Under the pieces are notes generated by a model, which was not told the DNA's origin, made no database searches, and saw only the letters and a program-made list of their open reading frames with translations. This document shows positions 36,118 to 45,554 of a stretch of 64,000 nt of DNA, piece by piece. The DNA lies in NCBI RefSeq assembly GCF_003336705.1, contig NZ_QMDL01000003.1, positions 62,211-126,210 of the forward strand, in the 5' to 3' direction. The DNA is from Marinobacter litoralis. GTDB taxonomy: Bacteria > Pseudomonadota > Gammaproteobacteria > Pseudomonadales > Oleiphilaceae. Each line of letters opens with the position of its first letter. Within the stretch, counting starts at the first letter, position 1. The position numbers and the translations under genes were made by a program.

Positions 36118-37161
36118 ATGACTGATGTCCGCCCAGACAATGCCGATATTCCGCAAGTTGCCGCTTCCAGCACGCTCGCGCTGGTGCACTATCTGGATAC
36201 TCGAGGGCTACTCGACCGTGCCGAATTCGAGCGTGAAACCGGTCTGGAACTCGATAAGCTGAAAGACCCCGACCTTCGCATTCCCGCCACCATCCACTAC
36301 CGGCTTTGGGAGCGGGCCGAAAAGTTAACCGGAAACCCGGCTATCGGTCTTGATACTGGCCGGATTATCGATCCCGAGCGGATGGGGCTGGTCGGGCATG
36401 TGTTTTTTAATTGCGACACCTTAGGCGAGGCTGTCATCCAGTATGTTCGCTTGTACCGCTTGATTAATGAGTCGGTCACTCTCAGTTTCGAGCAAACACC
36501 CACTCAAGCAATCCTGACCTGGCAGCCTGACAACCCGGATTATTACTCTCGCCTGGATATGGATCGCACGCTGGCAGCGGCTATTTGCCGAACCCGACAC
36601 TTCATTCACAAAGGCATCACGGCAGATTGGCTCGAAATCGCGCACCCGGAACCGTCCTATGCGAAGGAATATCAAAAACTATCTGGCAGCCCCGTTGTCT
36701 TCGGCTGTGGCATTACCCGCCTCGCCTTTTCCAGTGAGCATTTGGATCATCCCATTCCAAACCGAAATCCTTATGTGTATTCCGCAGTATTGAAGCAAGT
36801 GAATGCCGTGCTGGCCAAACTCCAGACCCGGCGCTCGTTCAGCCGCAAGGTCCGTAGGCTCATATCCCGACAGATGGCGACTGACAAAATCGACGCCGAT
36901 ACCTTGGCCCGTCAATGTCACATGAGCCGGCAAACCCTTTATCGCCGTTTGAAGAAAGAGGGGTTAAGCTTTCAGGATTTGGTTGAGAAGGTTCGCCGGG
37001 ACAAAGCACTCCGGTACGTCGCCAACGATCAGTACGCACTGGGCGAGATTGCTTTTCTGCTTGGTTTTTCGGAACTTAGTGCTTTCAGCCGCGCATTCAA
37101 GCGCTGGACTGGCGTTGCACCGGCCCAATTTCGCGCCGAACACAAGGACAGCCCATCATGA
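36118..37161 (+). CDS. AraC-family regulator (OruR-type) coupled to cardiolipin synthase
   Basis: The 347-residue protein has the arabinose-binding-like N-terminal domain (LVHYLDTRGLLDRAEFERETG, LGEAVIQYVRLYRLINESVTL) and a C-terminal AraC helix-turn-helix pair (LARQCHMSRQTLYRRLKKEG; IAFLLGFSELSAFSRAFKRW). The family often controls amino-acid or aromatic catabolism genes next to it. Here its stop overlaps the cls start by four bases (ATGA), so the two are translationally coupled, an unusual pairing that suggests control of membrane lipid changes. A TTGACA-like -35 lies at 36068 without a clear -10. Confidence 0.88.
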   Translation: MTDVRPDNADIPQVAASSTLALVHYLDTRGLLDRAEFERETGLELDKLKDPDLRIPATIHYRLWERAEKLTGNPAIGLDTGRIIDPERMGLVGHVFFNCDTLGEAVIQYVRLYRLINESVTLSFEQTPTQAILTWQPDNPDYYSRLDMDRTLAAAICRTRHFIHKGITADWLEIAHPEPSYAKEYQKLSGSPVVFGCGITRLAFSSEHLDHPIPNRNPYVYSAVLKQVNAVLAKLQTRRSFSRKVRRLISRQMATDKIDADTLARQCHMSRQTLYRRLKKEGLSFQDLVEKVRRDKALRYVANDQYALGEIAFLLGFSELSAFSRAFKRWTGVAPAQFRAEHKDSPS

Positions 37162-38594
37162 CCGAGGACACATTCACCCTACTGGCAATACCATTTGGGC
37201 TGCTCTACCTGGCCGCGCTGGCCTGCATTTATCGCATTCTGCTGACCTACCGTACCACGCAAGGCGCAATTGCCTGGATCACTACGCTGATCGCCTTGCC
37301 CTATGTAACCGTGCCATTATTTATCCTCTTCGGCCGCTATCGTTTTGGCGGCTACATGAAGGCCCGGCGCTCGGGTAACAAAGCTCTCAGCGGTCTTCTC
37401 GAAGAGTTTGAATGCCAGACCACCTCAATACCGGAGCCGAATCAGGAAGAATTCGGCGATGAGCTGCAGGTTTTGTGTAAATTAAGCCGCCAGCCCTTTA
37501 CCAACGGCAATAACGTGGCCCTGCTAAAAGATGGCGAAGCCACCTTCGATGCGCTCTTTCAGGCTATGGAAGACGCTGAACACTACATCCTGCTTGAGTT
37601 CTACATTGTCCGCTCCGACCGCGTTGGCCAACGCATCAAAGCGATTCTGGAACGCAAACTGGCCGAAGGCGTCGCGGTGTGGCTGCTTTACGATGATATC
37701 GGTAGTCTTTCGCTGTCACGCCGTTGGCTCAAGGAGTTGGAAGAGGCCGGCGCCAAAGTCGCTTCCTTTGGCAAAGGCAACATTCGCCGCCGCCGCTTTC
37801 AGATCAACTTCCGAAATCATCGAAAACTGCTGGTCTGTGATGGCAAGACTGGCTTCGTGGGGGGCATTAATCTCGGCGATGAGTACCTGGGCACCGCCAT
37901 GGATCAAGAACCTTGGCGCGACACTCATTGCCGAATCGAGGGGCCGGCTGTCACCGGTTTGCAACTGGCCTGGCTGGAGGACTGGAACTGGGCCAGTGAC
38001 ACCAAACCTGAGCTGGATTGGTCGCCGAGCTTTACCTCGCCCGGGGAGGACAAAGTTCTGGTGTTGCCGACCGGCCCGGCGGATACCTGGGAAACCTGTG
38101 CGCTGTTTTTCCTCAACAGCATCAATAACGCCCGAACCCGTGTCTGGATTGCCTCCCCTTATTTTGTGCCGGACGTGCAGATCATCAACGCCCTTCAGCT
38201 GGCAGCTCTGCGCGGGGTTGATGTCCGCATACTGATTCCCGAAAAGTCTGACAGTCTGCTGATCCGAGTCGCGGCGTACTCTTATCTCATTCAGGCACGT
38301 CAGGCCGGTATCGGAATCTACCGCTACCAACCCGGCTTCATGCATCAGAAAGTCGTTTTGGTAGACGACCGCTATGCGTCGATTGGCACCGCGAATCTCG
38401 ATAACCGTTCCATGCGCCTGAACTTTGAAATTATGGCCATCAATACCAGCCCTCATTTCATTCAGGAAGTGACAGAGATGCTGGAAGACGATCTGAAACA
38501 CTGCCGATTGATGACCGAAAGTGATTACGAAGATCGTTCACTGCTGTTCCGATTATGGTGTCGCACCGTTCGCCTGCTCGCACCCTTGCTTTGA
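37158..38594 (+). CDS. cls: Cardiolipin synthase (phospholipase D superfamily)
   Basis: The 478-residue protein has two N-terminal transmembrane helices (LLYLAALACIYRIL; ITTLIALPYVTVPLFILFG), then two HKD catalytic motifs: HRKLLVCDGKTGFVGGINLGD in the middle and HQKVVLVDDRYASIGTANLD near residues 395-414. Bacterial Cls joins two phosphatidylglycerol molecules to give cardiolipin and glycerol at the inner membrane. The architecture matches the ClsA type in length and N-terminal anchor. It overlaps the AraC regulator gene upstream. Confidence 0.93.
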   Translation: MTEDTFTLLAIPFGLLYLAALACIYRILLTYRTTQGAIAWITTLIALPYVTVPLFILFGRYRFGGYMKARRSGNKALSGLLEEFECQTTSIPEPNQEEFGDELQVLCKLSRQPFTNGNNVALLKDGEATFDALFQAMEDAEHYILLEFYIVRSDRVGQRIKAILERKLAEGVAVWLLYDDIGSLSLSRRWLKELEEAGAKVASFGKGNIRRRRFQINFRNHRKLLVCDGKTGFVGGINLGDEYLGTAMDQEPWRDTHCRIEGPAVTGLQLAWLEDWNWASDTKPELDWSPSFTSPGEDKVLVLPTGPADTWETCALFFLNSINNARTRVWIASPYFVPDVQIINALQLAALRGVDVRILIPEKSDSLLIRVAAYSYLIQARQAGIGIYRYQPGFMHQKVVLVDDRYASIGTANLDNRSMRLNFEIMAINTSPHFIQEVTEMLEDDLKHCRLMTESDYEDRSLLFRLWCRTVRLLAPLL

Positions 38595-38664
38595 ACTGGT
38601 TCTCAGTTTGGGCTTGTGCGAATATGGCGTTCCTGACAACTGTCGAAGTAGCCACATAACGCCC

Positions 38665-39324
38665 ATGAACGCATTCAAGCCGAAAGAAACCCTGACCGAA
38701 CAAGTCGCGCGCCACGTTGAGAACCTGATTGCCTTCGGGCAGCTGCGCTCCGGCGAACGCATTTACGAAAGCGCTATGGCCAAGGAGCTTAACGTCAGTC
38801 TGGGCTCCGTAAGGGAAGGTCTGTTGTTGCTGGAAAAGCGGCATCTGGTGAAAAACGTTCCGCGCAAAGGTGCCTTCGTAACCACCCTGGATGAGCATTT
38901 CGTGCACAGTTTGTATGAAACGCTGGAGCTTTACCTCACCCATACCGGCCGGAAACTAGTTCGGCAGTGGCAGCCCGAGGACATGGAACGGCTGGAATCA
39001 CTGCGCGAAAAGATGCAACGGTGCTACGAGCAAAACGACTTGTTGGCGTTTCTGGAACTAGGTATCGAATACACCCAGGCATCGCTGGTTTACGCAGACA
39101 ACTACTTCATCGTTTCTGCCATCGACGATTTATGGCCTTCCGCAAAGCGATGTGCGTTTGTGGCCTTCCGCCACGGTGGCAGGCAAGTAATTGAAGATAA
39201 CTTGGCCCATATGGATCAATCCATACAAGCGATCAAAGCCCGGGACGAAGAAGCTCTGGTGGAGATTCTTCACCGCTATGCTCTGCAACAGTGCCAGCAG
39301 GTGCTGACGGCGTTGACTCAGTAG
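38665..39324 (+). CDS. GntR-family (FadR subgroup) transcriptional regulator
   Basis: The 219-residue protein has an N-terminal winged helix (EQVARHVENLIAFGQLRSGERIYE, MAKELNVSLGSVREGLLLLEKRHLVKNVPRKGAFV) and a C-terminal all-helical FCD-like ligand domain (HFVHSLYETLELYLTHTGR, EILHRYALQQCQQVL). I start at MNAFKPKETL because the open frame upstream overlaps cls and looks non-coding. The effector is unknown. It converges on the patatin gene with a 7-base overlap of the coding ends. Confidence 0.87.
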   Translation: MNAFKPKETLTEQVARHVENLIAFGQLRSGERIYESAMAKELNVSLGSVREGLLLLEKRHLVKNVPRKGAFVTTLDEHFVHSLYETLELYLTHTGRKLVRQWQPEDMERLESLREKMQRCYEQNDLLAFLELGIEYTQASLVYADNYFIVSAIDDLWPSAKRCAFVAFRHGGRQVIEDNLAHMDQSIQAIKARDEEALVEILHRYALQQCQQVLTALTQ

Positions 39325-41534
39325 AACAACTGGGTGAACGAGAAGCCAATGTTCATGTAGGCGGTCCAGTCATCTTCGTTGTTGTAGGCAACAGAGAACT
39401 GGACCGGTCCAACAAAGGTATCGACGCCTGCAAACAGGCTCCACGAACGCACTAAATTATTCCAACGCGCATCGTCGATGCTGTCCCATGCATTACCCGT
39501 TTCAAACCCAACGCCTGCAAACCAGGGCATAAACGGGCCACCAAACTCCCGTCGAGCATAGGCCGCGGCCAATGCCGCATCATTGCCACTCAGCTCGCCT
39601 GCCGCATAGGCCGACAATCTCCTGAAACCGCCTAAACGAGCTGCGTTCTCAATACCCGACTCACCACTCACGACTTGCTCCGTGAACAACAACCCGGTGA
39701 TATTGAAACGCTGCCAGCTGGTGGTTCCCAGCAACATGCTGGTCACGGAGTCAAAATCCCGATCTGAACCTAATCCAGGCCGCTCGAAACGGGCGCGGAT
39801 TCCCGCAAAAGCACCCGATTTCGGGTAAAAGGAATCACTGAGCGAGTCGTGCACCAACTGCACTTTAGCGTAGCCCTGGTTAATCCGGCCCGATGGTGCC
39901 ACTTTTTCACCCACCGAATCCTCCACTCTCGCAGAGCCTCGAACATAACCGACACGGATTTCGCCATCGCCGCCCAGCTCCATGCCTATTGCGGCATCTA
40001 CCTGTGTCCGGGTGACATCAATTTCAGAAATACGGGTACCGTTCTCGTAGACACTGTACTCGTCCCTGTTGTGTTCTAAACCGATCACCGCAAAGCGCTC
40101 GTAACCAAAGTCCAGAGGCTGATACCACTGGGTGCGCACCCACGGCTCTGTGCCTAGCTGCACACCGGTATGCCACTCCGCCCCCAGACGATTAAGTTCC
40201 GTCATGCGGAGCCCTGACGCGAGGTTAAACTGCGTGCCGCCGTTGAAATTGTCTTCGTAGTTCAAGCCAAAAGAGAGGTAGTTCGGGCCCCAGCGTTTCT
40301 CGCGGGCCTGAATGTCCAGAATTGCCCCATCTTCCGAGGGCCGCAAAGACCAGGACACGGTTTCGTAATACCCCAACCCATAGATTCGTTTCAGGTCAGA
40401 CTCGAGTTGCTCGATGTCCAGTACCTCGCCCTCTTTCTGACGTATCCGTTCCTTGAGAAACTCGGTCGACAATCTGCGACCCGCTTTGAACTGGATTCGC
40501 GCCACCTTCTGCCCGACAGACTCCGCAGGTTGCTCCAAACCATCTCGAAAAGCCTGCCACTCCTCCGCCGAGACAGTTAAGCGATTAAGCTCCACGGCAT
40601 GTTCCCGGGCTGCGGTAGCCCCCAGCTCAAAAAGCACCGGGCCATCATAAAAATCCGCCGAGCCATACCCTTCCAGCGCGGGCCGAATCAGTACGTCGTT
40701 ATCTGTTATCAAGGCGAGCTGATCTTCCGTATTCCGGCGGGTCAGCAGTGTTGTTAGCTGGCCAACGACGGAAAATGCTTCTTTTAATTCATCGGTCTTC
40801 AGCAACGGGTCGGTGATGTCCACCGCGATAATAATGTCGGCCCCCATATCTCGGGCTACACTAACGGGCAAATTATTGGCCACACCACCATCCACCAATA
40901 AACGGCCGCCACGCTCAACCGGCGCGTATACGCCTGGAATGCTCATGCTGGCACGAATGGCTTCCGCCAGATTGCCGCTACCAATGATCACTTCGACGCC
41001 GGTTTCCAGATCCGTCGCTATCGCTCGGAACGGAATGGGGAGTTGATCAAAATCGTCCACCAACGCAGCATCCCTGGTGAGTTCGTTCAGAATCAGACCG
41101 AGATTTTGACCGGTGACCAACCCCCCACCGACGTGGACACCCTCTGTGTCGACTCCGATTCCTGGCGAAATGGGTAAGCGCCAATCCGATTGTTTGCGAC
41201 GAACCGGCTTGTAAGCACGACCCGGGTCATCCCTGAAACTGGACAACCAGTCCAGGTCAATGAAGCGCTGTTCGATTTCATCCACCGACATGCCAGACGC
41301 ATACAAAGCTGCAACCGCGGAGCCTGCGCTGGTACCAACAACCATATCCACCGGCACCTTCATTTCTTCCAGAACCCTGAGCACACCCACATGGGCCATG
41401 CCTTTGGCTCCGCCACCACTCAACACCAATCCCACTTTCGGGCGGGGTTCCTCCTGGACAGCACCCAGCACTGGCAGCGCAGAAAACACCAGCACGGAAG
41501 CAAACAGAACGAGCGTTCTTGATGATAGGTTCAA
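39318..41534 (-). CDS. Patatin-like phospholipase fused to an outer membrane barrel (type Vd autotransporter, PlpD-like)
   Basis: The 738-residue protein has a signal peptide (LVLFASVLVFSALPVLG), a patatin domain (about 30-330) with GGGAKGMAHVGVL, nucleophile GTSAGS and the DGG of LLVDGGVANNLP. A POTRA-like section (about 345-415) and a 16-strand-type barrel to the C-terminus follow. It ends FSFTQLFY, with Tyr last instead of the usual Phe. PlpD releases a secreted phospholipase A1. Start is a TTG at 41534 without a clear ribosome site, the only start that keeps the signal peptide; an upstream stop lies three codons away. It follows the 200-residue gene by 16 bases. Confidence 0.85.
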   Translation of the reverse strand: MNLSSRTLVLFASVLVFSALPVLGAVQEEPRPKVGLVLSGGGAKGMAHVGVLRVLEEMKVPVDMVVGTSAGSAVAALYASGMSVDEIEQRFIDLDWLSSFRDDPGRAYKPVRRKQSDWRLPISPGIGVDTEGVHVGGGLVTGQNLGLILNELTRDAALVDDFDQLPIPFRAIATDLETGVEVIIGSGNLAEAIRASMSIPGVYAPVERGGRLLVDGGVANNLPVSVARDMGADIIIAVDITDPLLKTDELKEAFSVVGQLTTLLTRRNTEDQLALITDNDVLIRPALEGYGSADFYDGPVLFELGATAAREHAVELNRLTVSAEEWQAFRDGLEQPAESVGQKVARIQFKAGRRLSTEFLKERIRQKEGEVLDIEQLESDLKRIYGLGYYETVSWSLRPSEDGAILDIQAREKRWGPNYLSFGLNYEDNFNGGTQFNLASGLRMTELNRLGAEWHTGVQLGTEPWVRTQWYQPLDFGYERFAVIGLEHNRDEYSVYENGTRISEIDVTRTQVDAAIGMELGGDGEIRVGYVRGSARVEDSVGEKVAPSGRINQGYAKVQLVHDSLSDSFYPKSGAFAGIRARFERPGLGSDRDFDSVTSMLLGTTSWQRFNITGLLFTEQVVSGESGIENAARLGGFRRLSAYAAGELSGNDAALAAAYARREFGGPFMPWFAGVGFETGNAWDSIDDARWNNLVRSWSLFAGVDTFVGPVQFSVAYNNEDDWTAYMNIGFSFTQLFY

Positions 41535-41550
41535 AATAGGTCAGTTCGCA

Positions 41551-42153
41551 TTAGCTGGATTTGTCATCGTCGGCCAACGATATGTGGGAGGTATCCGGAA
41601 CGATGGGGGGCGGTGTTTCGCGTTTCACGCCAAGATCAGAGCCCGGCGGCGCTATACTCCACTCATCCAAATGCTCAAACATCGGTGCTTCAACTTCCTG
41701 ATGCTCAACCAGCGTCACCCCGACCGGATCGAGGCTCAGGTCCGAGCCAGCCAGAATGTCATCCACTTTTTCGCCAGCGACGGGCAGACGGTCACCCGGC
41801 TCGACGTCTGGAGCCTTCCCTGACTTGGTTTTTGGCGCCGGAGCTTTACCTTGTGGCGCTGAACCTGCGCTTTCAGCCTTGTTTGCTGCCGCAACTTGGC
41901 CGGACGGGGCCGATGCCGGTCGGCCGGCCACTGCCATCGGCTGAACGTGCACTACCATGCCATGCTTCTTGAGTACCGCTTGGTATTTCTCGGCTTGCTC
42001 CTGATCCAGCTTGTTCCGGATCACCACCGCCTGACCACTGAACATGCGGTCCAGCTGCTCAACACTGGCCTTGAACAACGCTTTGGCGTTGGCACGGGCG
42101 GTCTGCACATCTGTACCTGACGTGCATTCGCCCTTGAATACGAGCTGGAACAT
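41551..42153 (-). CDS. Two-part protein: small conserved N-terminal domain plus disordered acidic tail
   Basis: The 200-residue protein has a folded domain in residues 1-72 (FQLVFKGECTSGTDVQTARANAKALFKAS, with SGQAVVIRNKLDQEQAEKYQAVLKKHG). Similar short domains occur at the N-terminus of other gammaproteobacterial proteins. The rest is Ala, Pro, Gly and acidic residues with no predicted fold, ending SLADDDKSS. No signal peptide or membrane helix is seen. It is co-directional with the patatin gene and 16 bases upstream, so a shared transcript is likely. I cannot assign a function. Confidence 0.75.
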   Translation of the reverse strand: MFQLVFKGECTSGTDVQTARANAKALFKASVEQLDRMFSGQAVVIRNKLDQEQAEKYQAVLKKHGMVVHVQPMAVAGRPASAPSGQVAAANKAESAGSAPQGKAPAPKTKSGKAPDVEPGDRLPVAGEKVDDILAGSDLSLDPVGVTLVEHQEVEAPMFEHLDEWSIAPPGSDLGVKRETPPPIVPDTSHISLADDDKSS

Positions 42154-42393
42154 GACGTTACCTCATTTTTCTTTTCAGGGTGCTCGGTTTCATCATAGCT
42201 GAAAACACTGCTGCAGGAGACACGCTCAATGCATTGCACACGGCCTGCAAGCTCAAATTGTGTCAGCATTGCAAACAATTGAAAAATACCACCGCTTTAA
42301 GCAGAAAAAACCGGCGCTCTCTGCAATAATTAATTGTAACTAAAGTTTACACTTGGTTACGGTGTCGTTTTAAACGTCCTTTGAGATACGCCT

Positions 42394-42759
42394 ATGCGAA
42401 TTCGAACCCTCACCTTGTCTTGGGCACTCCTATCCGGTGCGACAAGCTCCTATGCACAAGCCGGAAATCTGGACGTTCTCATGCAACAGGTCTTCCCGAG
42501 CACGGAAGTCACCTACATCGGCTATGAAAGCATAGAGCGCGAGGACATTCCCGCGAGCGCAGATGTCGACCGAAAATACCTGGTCGTGGACTTTCGCTTT
42601 AAAGGCAGCCTTCCGTCGACAGAGAAGCTACAAGCTAAAGTACACCAAGTATGCATGACCATGTTCAAGGACCAGCAACTGATGCGATCGCTGTCAGATT
42701 CCGGATACGACATGGTGTCTGTGGCTTTTGATCGGCAATCTCAGTTCGATTGTCTGTAA
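42394..42759 (+). CDS. Small exported protein, unknown function
   Basis: The 121-residue protein has a signal peptide ending about SSYAQA, then a compact mature part with VFPSTEVTYIGYESIEREDIPA, a VVDFRFKG strand and two Cys (Cys in HQVCMTM and the penultimate residue) that could form a disulfide. I do not recognise it. It converges with the sensor kinase gene at 5 bases distance. The 240-base gap ahead (42154-42393) is AT-rich and contains likely promoter sequence but no recognisable gene. Confidence 0.7.
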   Translation: MRIRTLTLSWALLSGATSSYAQAGNLDVLMQQVFPSTEVTYIGYESIEREDIPASADVDRKYLVVDFRFKGSLPSTEKLQAKVHQVCMTMFKDQQLMRSLSDSGYDMVSVAFDRQSQFDCL

Positions 42760-42764
42760 CAACT

Positions 42765-45521
42765 CTAGTTTTGCCCCAGTATACGGGGAAATGCCTCCAA
42801 CGCAGTGTTCACTGCATCCAGATTGAAGGCTTCCACATCTGCCAACAGTTTTTCTCCGTAACGGGTAACGGAGAGTGAGCGATGGCGTTGTCCCCAATCA
42901 ATAATTCTCAGGGCAAAGTCCTTCATTTGCTCCGGGTCGCCGCTCTCCCGAACGTCTTGCCATTCGTTGCCAAAATCTCTTGCGAGGCTTTCCCGTAACC
43001 AACCTCGTTCTTGCATACTCATGGTCTGAGCCAGCAAACGCTCCGATTCTTCCGGTGTACCTTCGTCTTCCGCTTCTTCCCCGGTGGCTTCAACCCGCGG
43101 CAACACAATGGTAAACGTTGAACCAACACCGGCCTCGCTCTCGAGCGTTAACTCGCCACCCATCATTTCCACCAATTTGCGACTGATCGCAAGCCCTAAG
43201 CCCGTTCCGCCGTATCGTCTGGAACTTTGACCTTCGTGCTGTTCGAAGGCATCAAAGATGCGACTCTGCTGATCAGGGGCAATGCCGATGCCGGTATCCT
43301 TTACGGTCACAACCATTCGGTAATACCGGGCATCGCCATCGCTCTCGTCATGGTCTTCCAGCAGTTCGGCCACCACACGCACGGTGACTTCGCCTTCGTG
43401 GGTAAATTTGATGGCATTGCCCACCAAATTGAACAGCACCTGTCGCAGCCGCGTTTCATCGAGCATCATCGCCGATGGCAAGCCCGCGCCGACACTAACC
43501 TCCAGAGCTATGCCCTGCTCGGTTGCCCTAAGGTCGAAAATATGACGAACATCGCTCAACAAGCGGCGTACAGAAACGGGCGCAAAATCCAATCGCATTT
43601 TGCCGGCCTCTATCCTGGACAAATCCAGTATGTCATTGATTAGCATAAGCAGGCTGCGACTGCCGGCACGAATGGCATTAAGATAATTTCGCTGCTGCGG
43701 GTCGGTCACAGAGTTATACAGGAGGTCACTGTAGCCGATCACCGCATTCATCGGTGTTCGGATCTCGTGGGACATGTTGGCAAGAAACTCGCTTTTCGCC
43801 CGGTTCGCCATCTCGGCTTCTCTGGCCAATCGTTCGGCTTCCAGCTTGGCGGCCCGCAGTTCGTCTTCACTCCGCCGCAGCGCGTTTTCCGAGCGGATAC
43901 GTTCATCCACTTCCAGCGACAGCTTGCGGTTCCAGTACAAGAAGATCAGCACAACCACGATCGCTATCAGAATGATCCGCCGGACAACCGTGTAATCGGT
44001 TTCCTGCTCGATATCCAAATGAATCCAGCGGTTGTAGACGGCCTCACCCTCAGACTCCGGCAAACTGCCTAACGCCTTATTCAAAATTCGATGCAGCTCC
44101 GGGCTGTCCTTGCGTACCGCTAAACGCAAATCGTACTGATACGGCGTGATACTGGTGATCCTGAGGTTCGACAACCCTAACCGTGCAACCGTATAACTGA
44201 CCGCGGGGATGTGTGTCACCATCACATCAAGATCACCATTGGATAACGCCAACAACCCATCGGCCACGGTGGCCTGTGGGTACAGATCAAGGTCCGGGTG
44301 GTTAATCAGTAAATAATCATGGCTGGCCTGCCGGTTAACAACACCCACTTTTTCGTCACGCAGTTCACGCAGATCGCCGATAAAACGCCCGCTGTCACGA
44401 ATGGCCAGGGCAATGGGTACGGTTACGTAGGCACGGGTAAACAGATATTCCTGCTCCGTGCGGGGTGTTCGGGACAACCCGGGCAGAATATCCACGGTAC
44501 CCGCCTTCAATTCGTCTTCTGCAGACGCCCGGGTATCCATGATTTTCTTGTTGAACCGAACGCCTAAATTTTCTTCCAGCCGCCCGATCAAGTCGGCAAC
44601 CAGGCCCGCCGGCCGGCCATCTTGTTGAAACTCAAACGGCGGCCAATCCCGGCGCAACCCCACTTCCAGACCCTGATTTTTCTCCAGCCAACTTTTTTCC
44701 GCCGCGGTCAAGGCCACACCCCGGCCTTCCAGCATCGGCAAATCGCTTTGCAACCAGGCCTGCCGGATTTCGCGATGCTCTGTATGGCTAATCGATAAGA
44801 CCGCTCTATCGGCGACTCGAAATAACTGATGCTCATCGGTCGGCACTTGAAGCACCACTTCCACCGGCCGATTGTCCAGCAGAACAGCCAGCCCGATTCC
44901 ATTGACCATTGTTGATTCAAGGTAGTCGGATACAACCGGCACCGGTGCCAAAAAAGCATCCGCGTTACCCGCCAGCACCTGACTGATGGCTTCGCCCAGA
45001 TTATCCACCGGAACAGGGGTAAAATTATCAACGGGATCAAGCAAAGGAAACTGATTGGGATCATCCCCGATGATCGCAACATTAGCCGATTCCAGATCCG
45101 TCAATGTCCGGAAACCCGCATCGCCCGCATTCACAAACACGCCGTAAGTGAGGCTCATGATCGGTGTGGTGTGCCGCAACCCTGGTATTACGGGTGCGCC
45201 CGGCACACGCGTGGTAAGCATCAGATCGGCAGGCTGTTCCTGCCCATCCAGCAGAAAGGGTTCAACCGGAAGGTCCAGTTTTCGGGAAAGAAGATCCAGA
45301 TAATCCGCCAACAAACCGACTAGCTGACCGTCCCCGCTTTCGAAAATCAGCGGCATCTGCGTTTGCCGGACGCCGACTCGAAGGGTGTCGAGCTCCCCGA
45401 GCCACATCAAGTCTTCAAGGCCCAATACGGGCGCGGGGGACTCTTGTGGTGGGTCAGCTTGCGCCGCTGCGGTCGAGAAGCTTACCAACAGGAACAACAC
45501 AAACTGGAGAAAAAACGTCAC
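42765..45521 (-). CDS. BvgS-like sensor histidine kinase with two periplasmic solute-binding domains
   Basis: The 918-residue protein has a signal/anchor at the N-terminus, two tandem SBP_bac_3-type Venus-flytrap domains (about 45-262 and 280-505), a transmembrane helix ([17 protein letters not shown], ~514-530), a helical linker, a HisKA domain with phospho-acceptor His585 in [17 protein letters not shown] and an HATPase domain ([34 protein letters not shown]). There is no receiver or Hpt domain, but a ~95-residue helical tail follows. It starts at a GTG with GAGGG. No partner response regulator is adjacent. Likely ligands are amino acids or similar small molecules. Confidence 0.88.
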   Translation of the reverse strand: MTFFLQFVLFLLVSFSTAAAQADPPQESPAPVLGLEDLMWLGELDTLRVGVRQTQMPLIFESGDGQLVGLLADYLDLLSRKLDLPVEPFLLDGQEQPADLMLTTRVPGAPVIPGLRHTTPIMSLTYGVFVNAGDAGFRTLTDLESANVAIIGDDPNQFPLLDPVDNFTPVPVDNLGEAISQVLAGNADAFLAPVPVVSDYLESTMVNGIGLAVLLDNRPVEVVLQVPTDEHQLFRVADRAVLSISHTEHREIRQAWLQSDLPMLEGRGVALTAAEKSWLEKNQGLEVGLRRDWPPFEFQQDGRPAGLVADLIGRLEENLGVRFNKKIMDTRASAEDELKAGTVDILPGLSRTPRTEQEYLFTRAYVTVPIALAIRDSGRFIGDLRELRDEKVGVVNRQASHDYLLINHPDLDLYPQATVADGLLALSNGDLDVMVTHIPAVSYTVARLGLSNLRITSITPYQYDLRLAVRKDSPELHRILNKALGSLPESEGEAVYNRWIHLDIEQETDYTVVRRIILIAIVVVLIFLYWNRKLSLEVDERIRSENALRRSEDELRAAKLEAERLAREAEMANRAKSEFLANMSHEIRTPMNAVIGYSDLLYNSVTDPQQRNYLNAIRAGSRSLLMLINDILDLSRIEAGKMRLDFAPVSVRRLLSDVRHIFDLRATEQGIALEVSVGAGLPSAMMLDETRLRQVLFNLVGNAIKFTHEGEVTVRVVAELLEDHDESDGDARYYRMVVTVKDTGIGIAPDQQSRIFDAFEQHEGQSSRRYGGTGLGLAISRKLVEMMGGELTLESEAGVGSTFTIVLPRVEATGEEAEDEGTPEESERLLAQTMSMQERGWLRESLARDFGNEWQDVRESGDPEQMKDFALRIIDWGQRHRSLSVTRYGEKLLADVEAFNLDAVNTALEAFPRILGQN

Positions 45522-45554
45522 TGCACACCCTCATGGAGCCACCCTTGCGGCTCA

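Noticed and set aside
42229..42279. 16-codon open frame with AGGAGA eight bases ahead, plus strand
   Set aside because: Very short, no terminator, unlike the 30-codon gene, and no sign of a leader-peptide mechanism for the gene 115 bases downstream.
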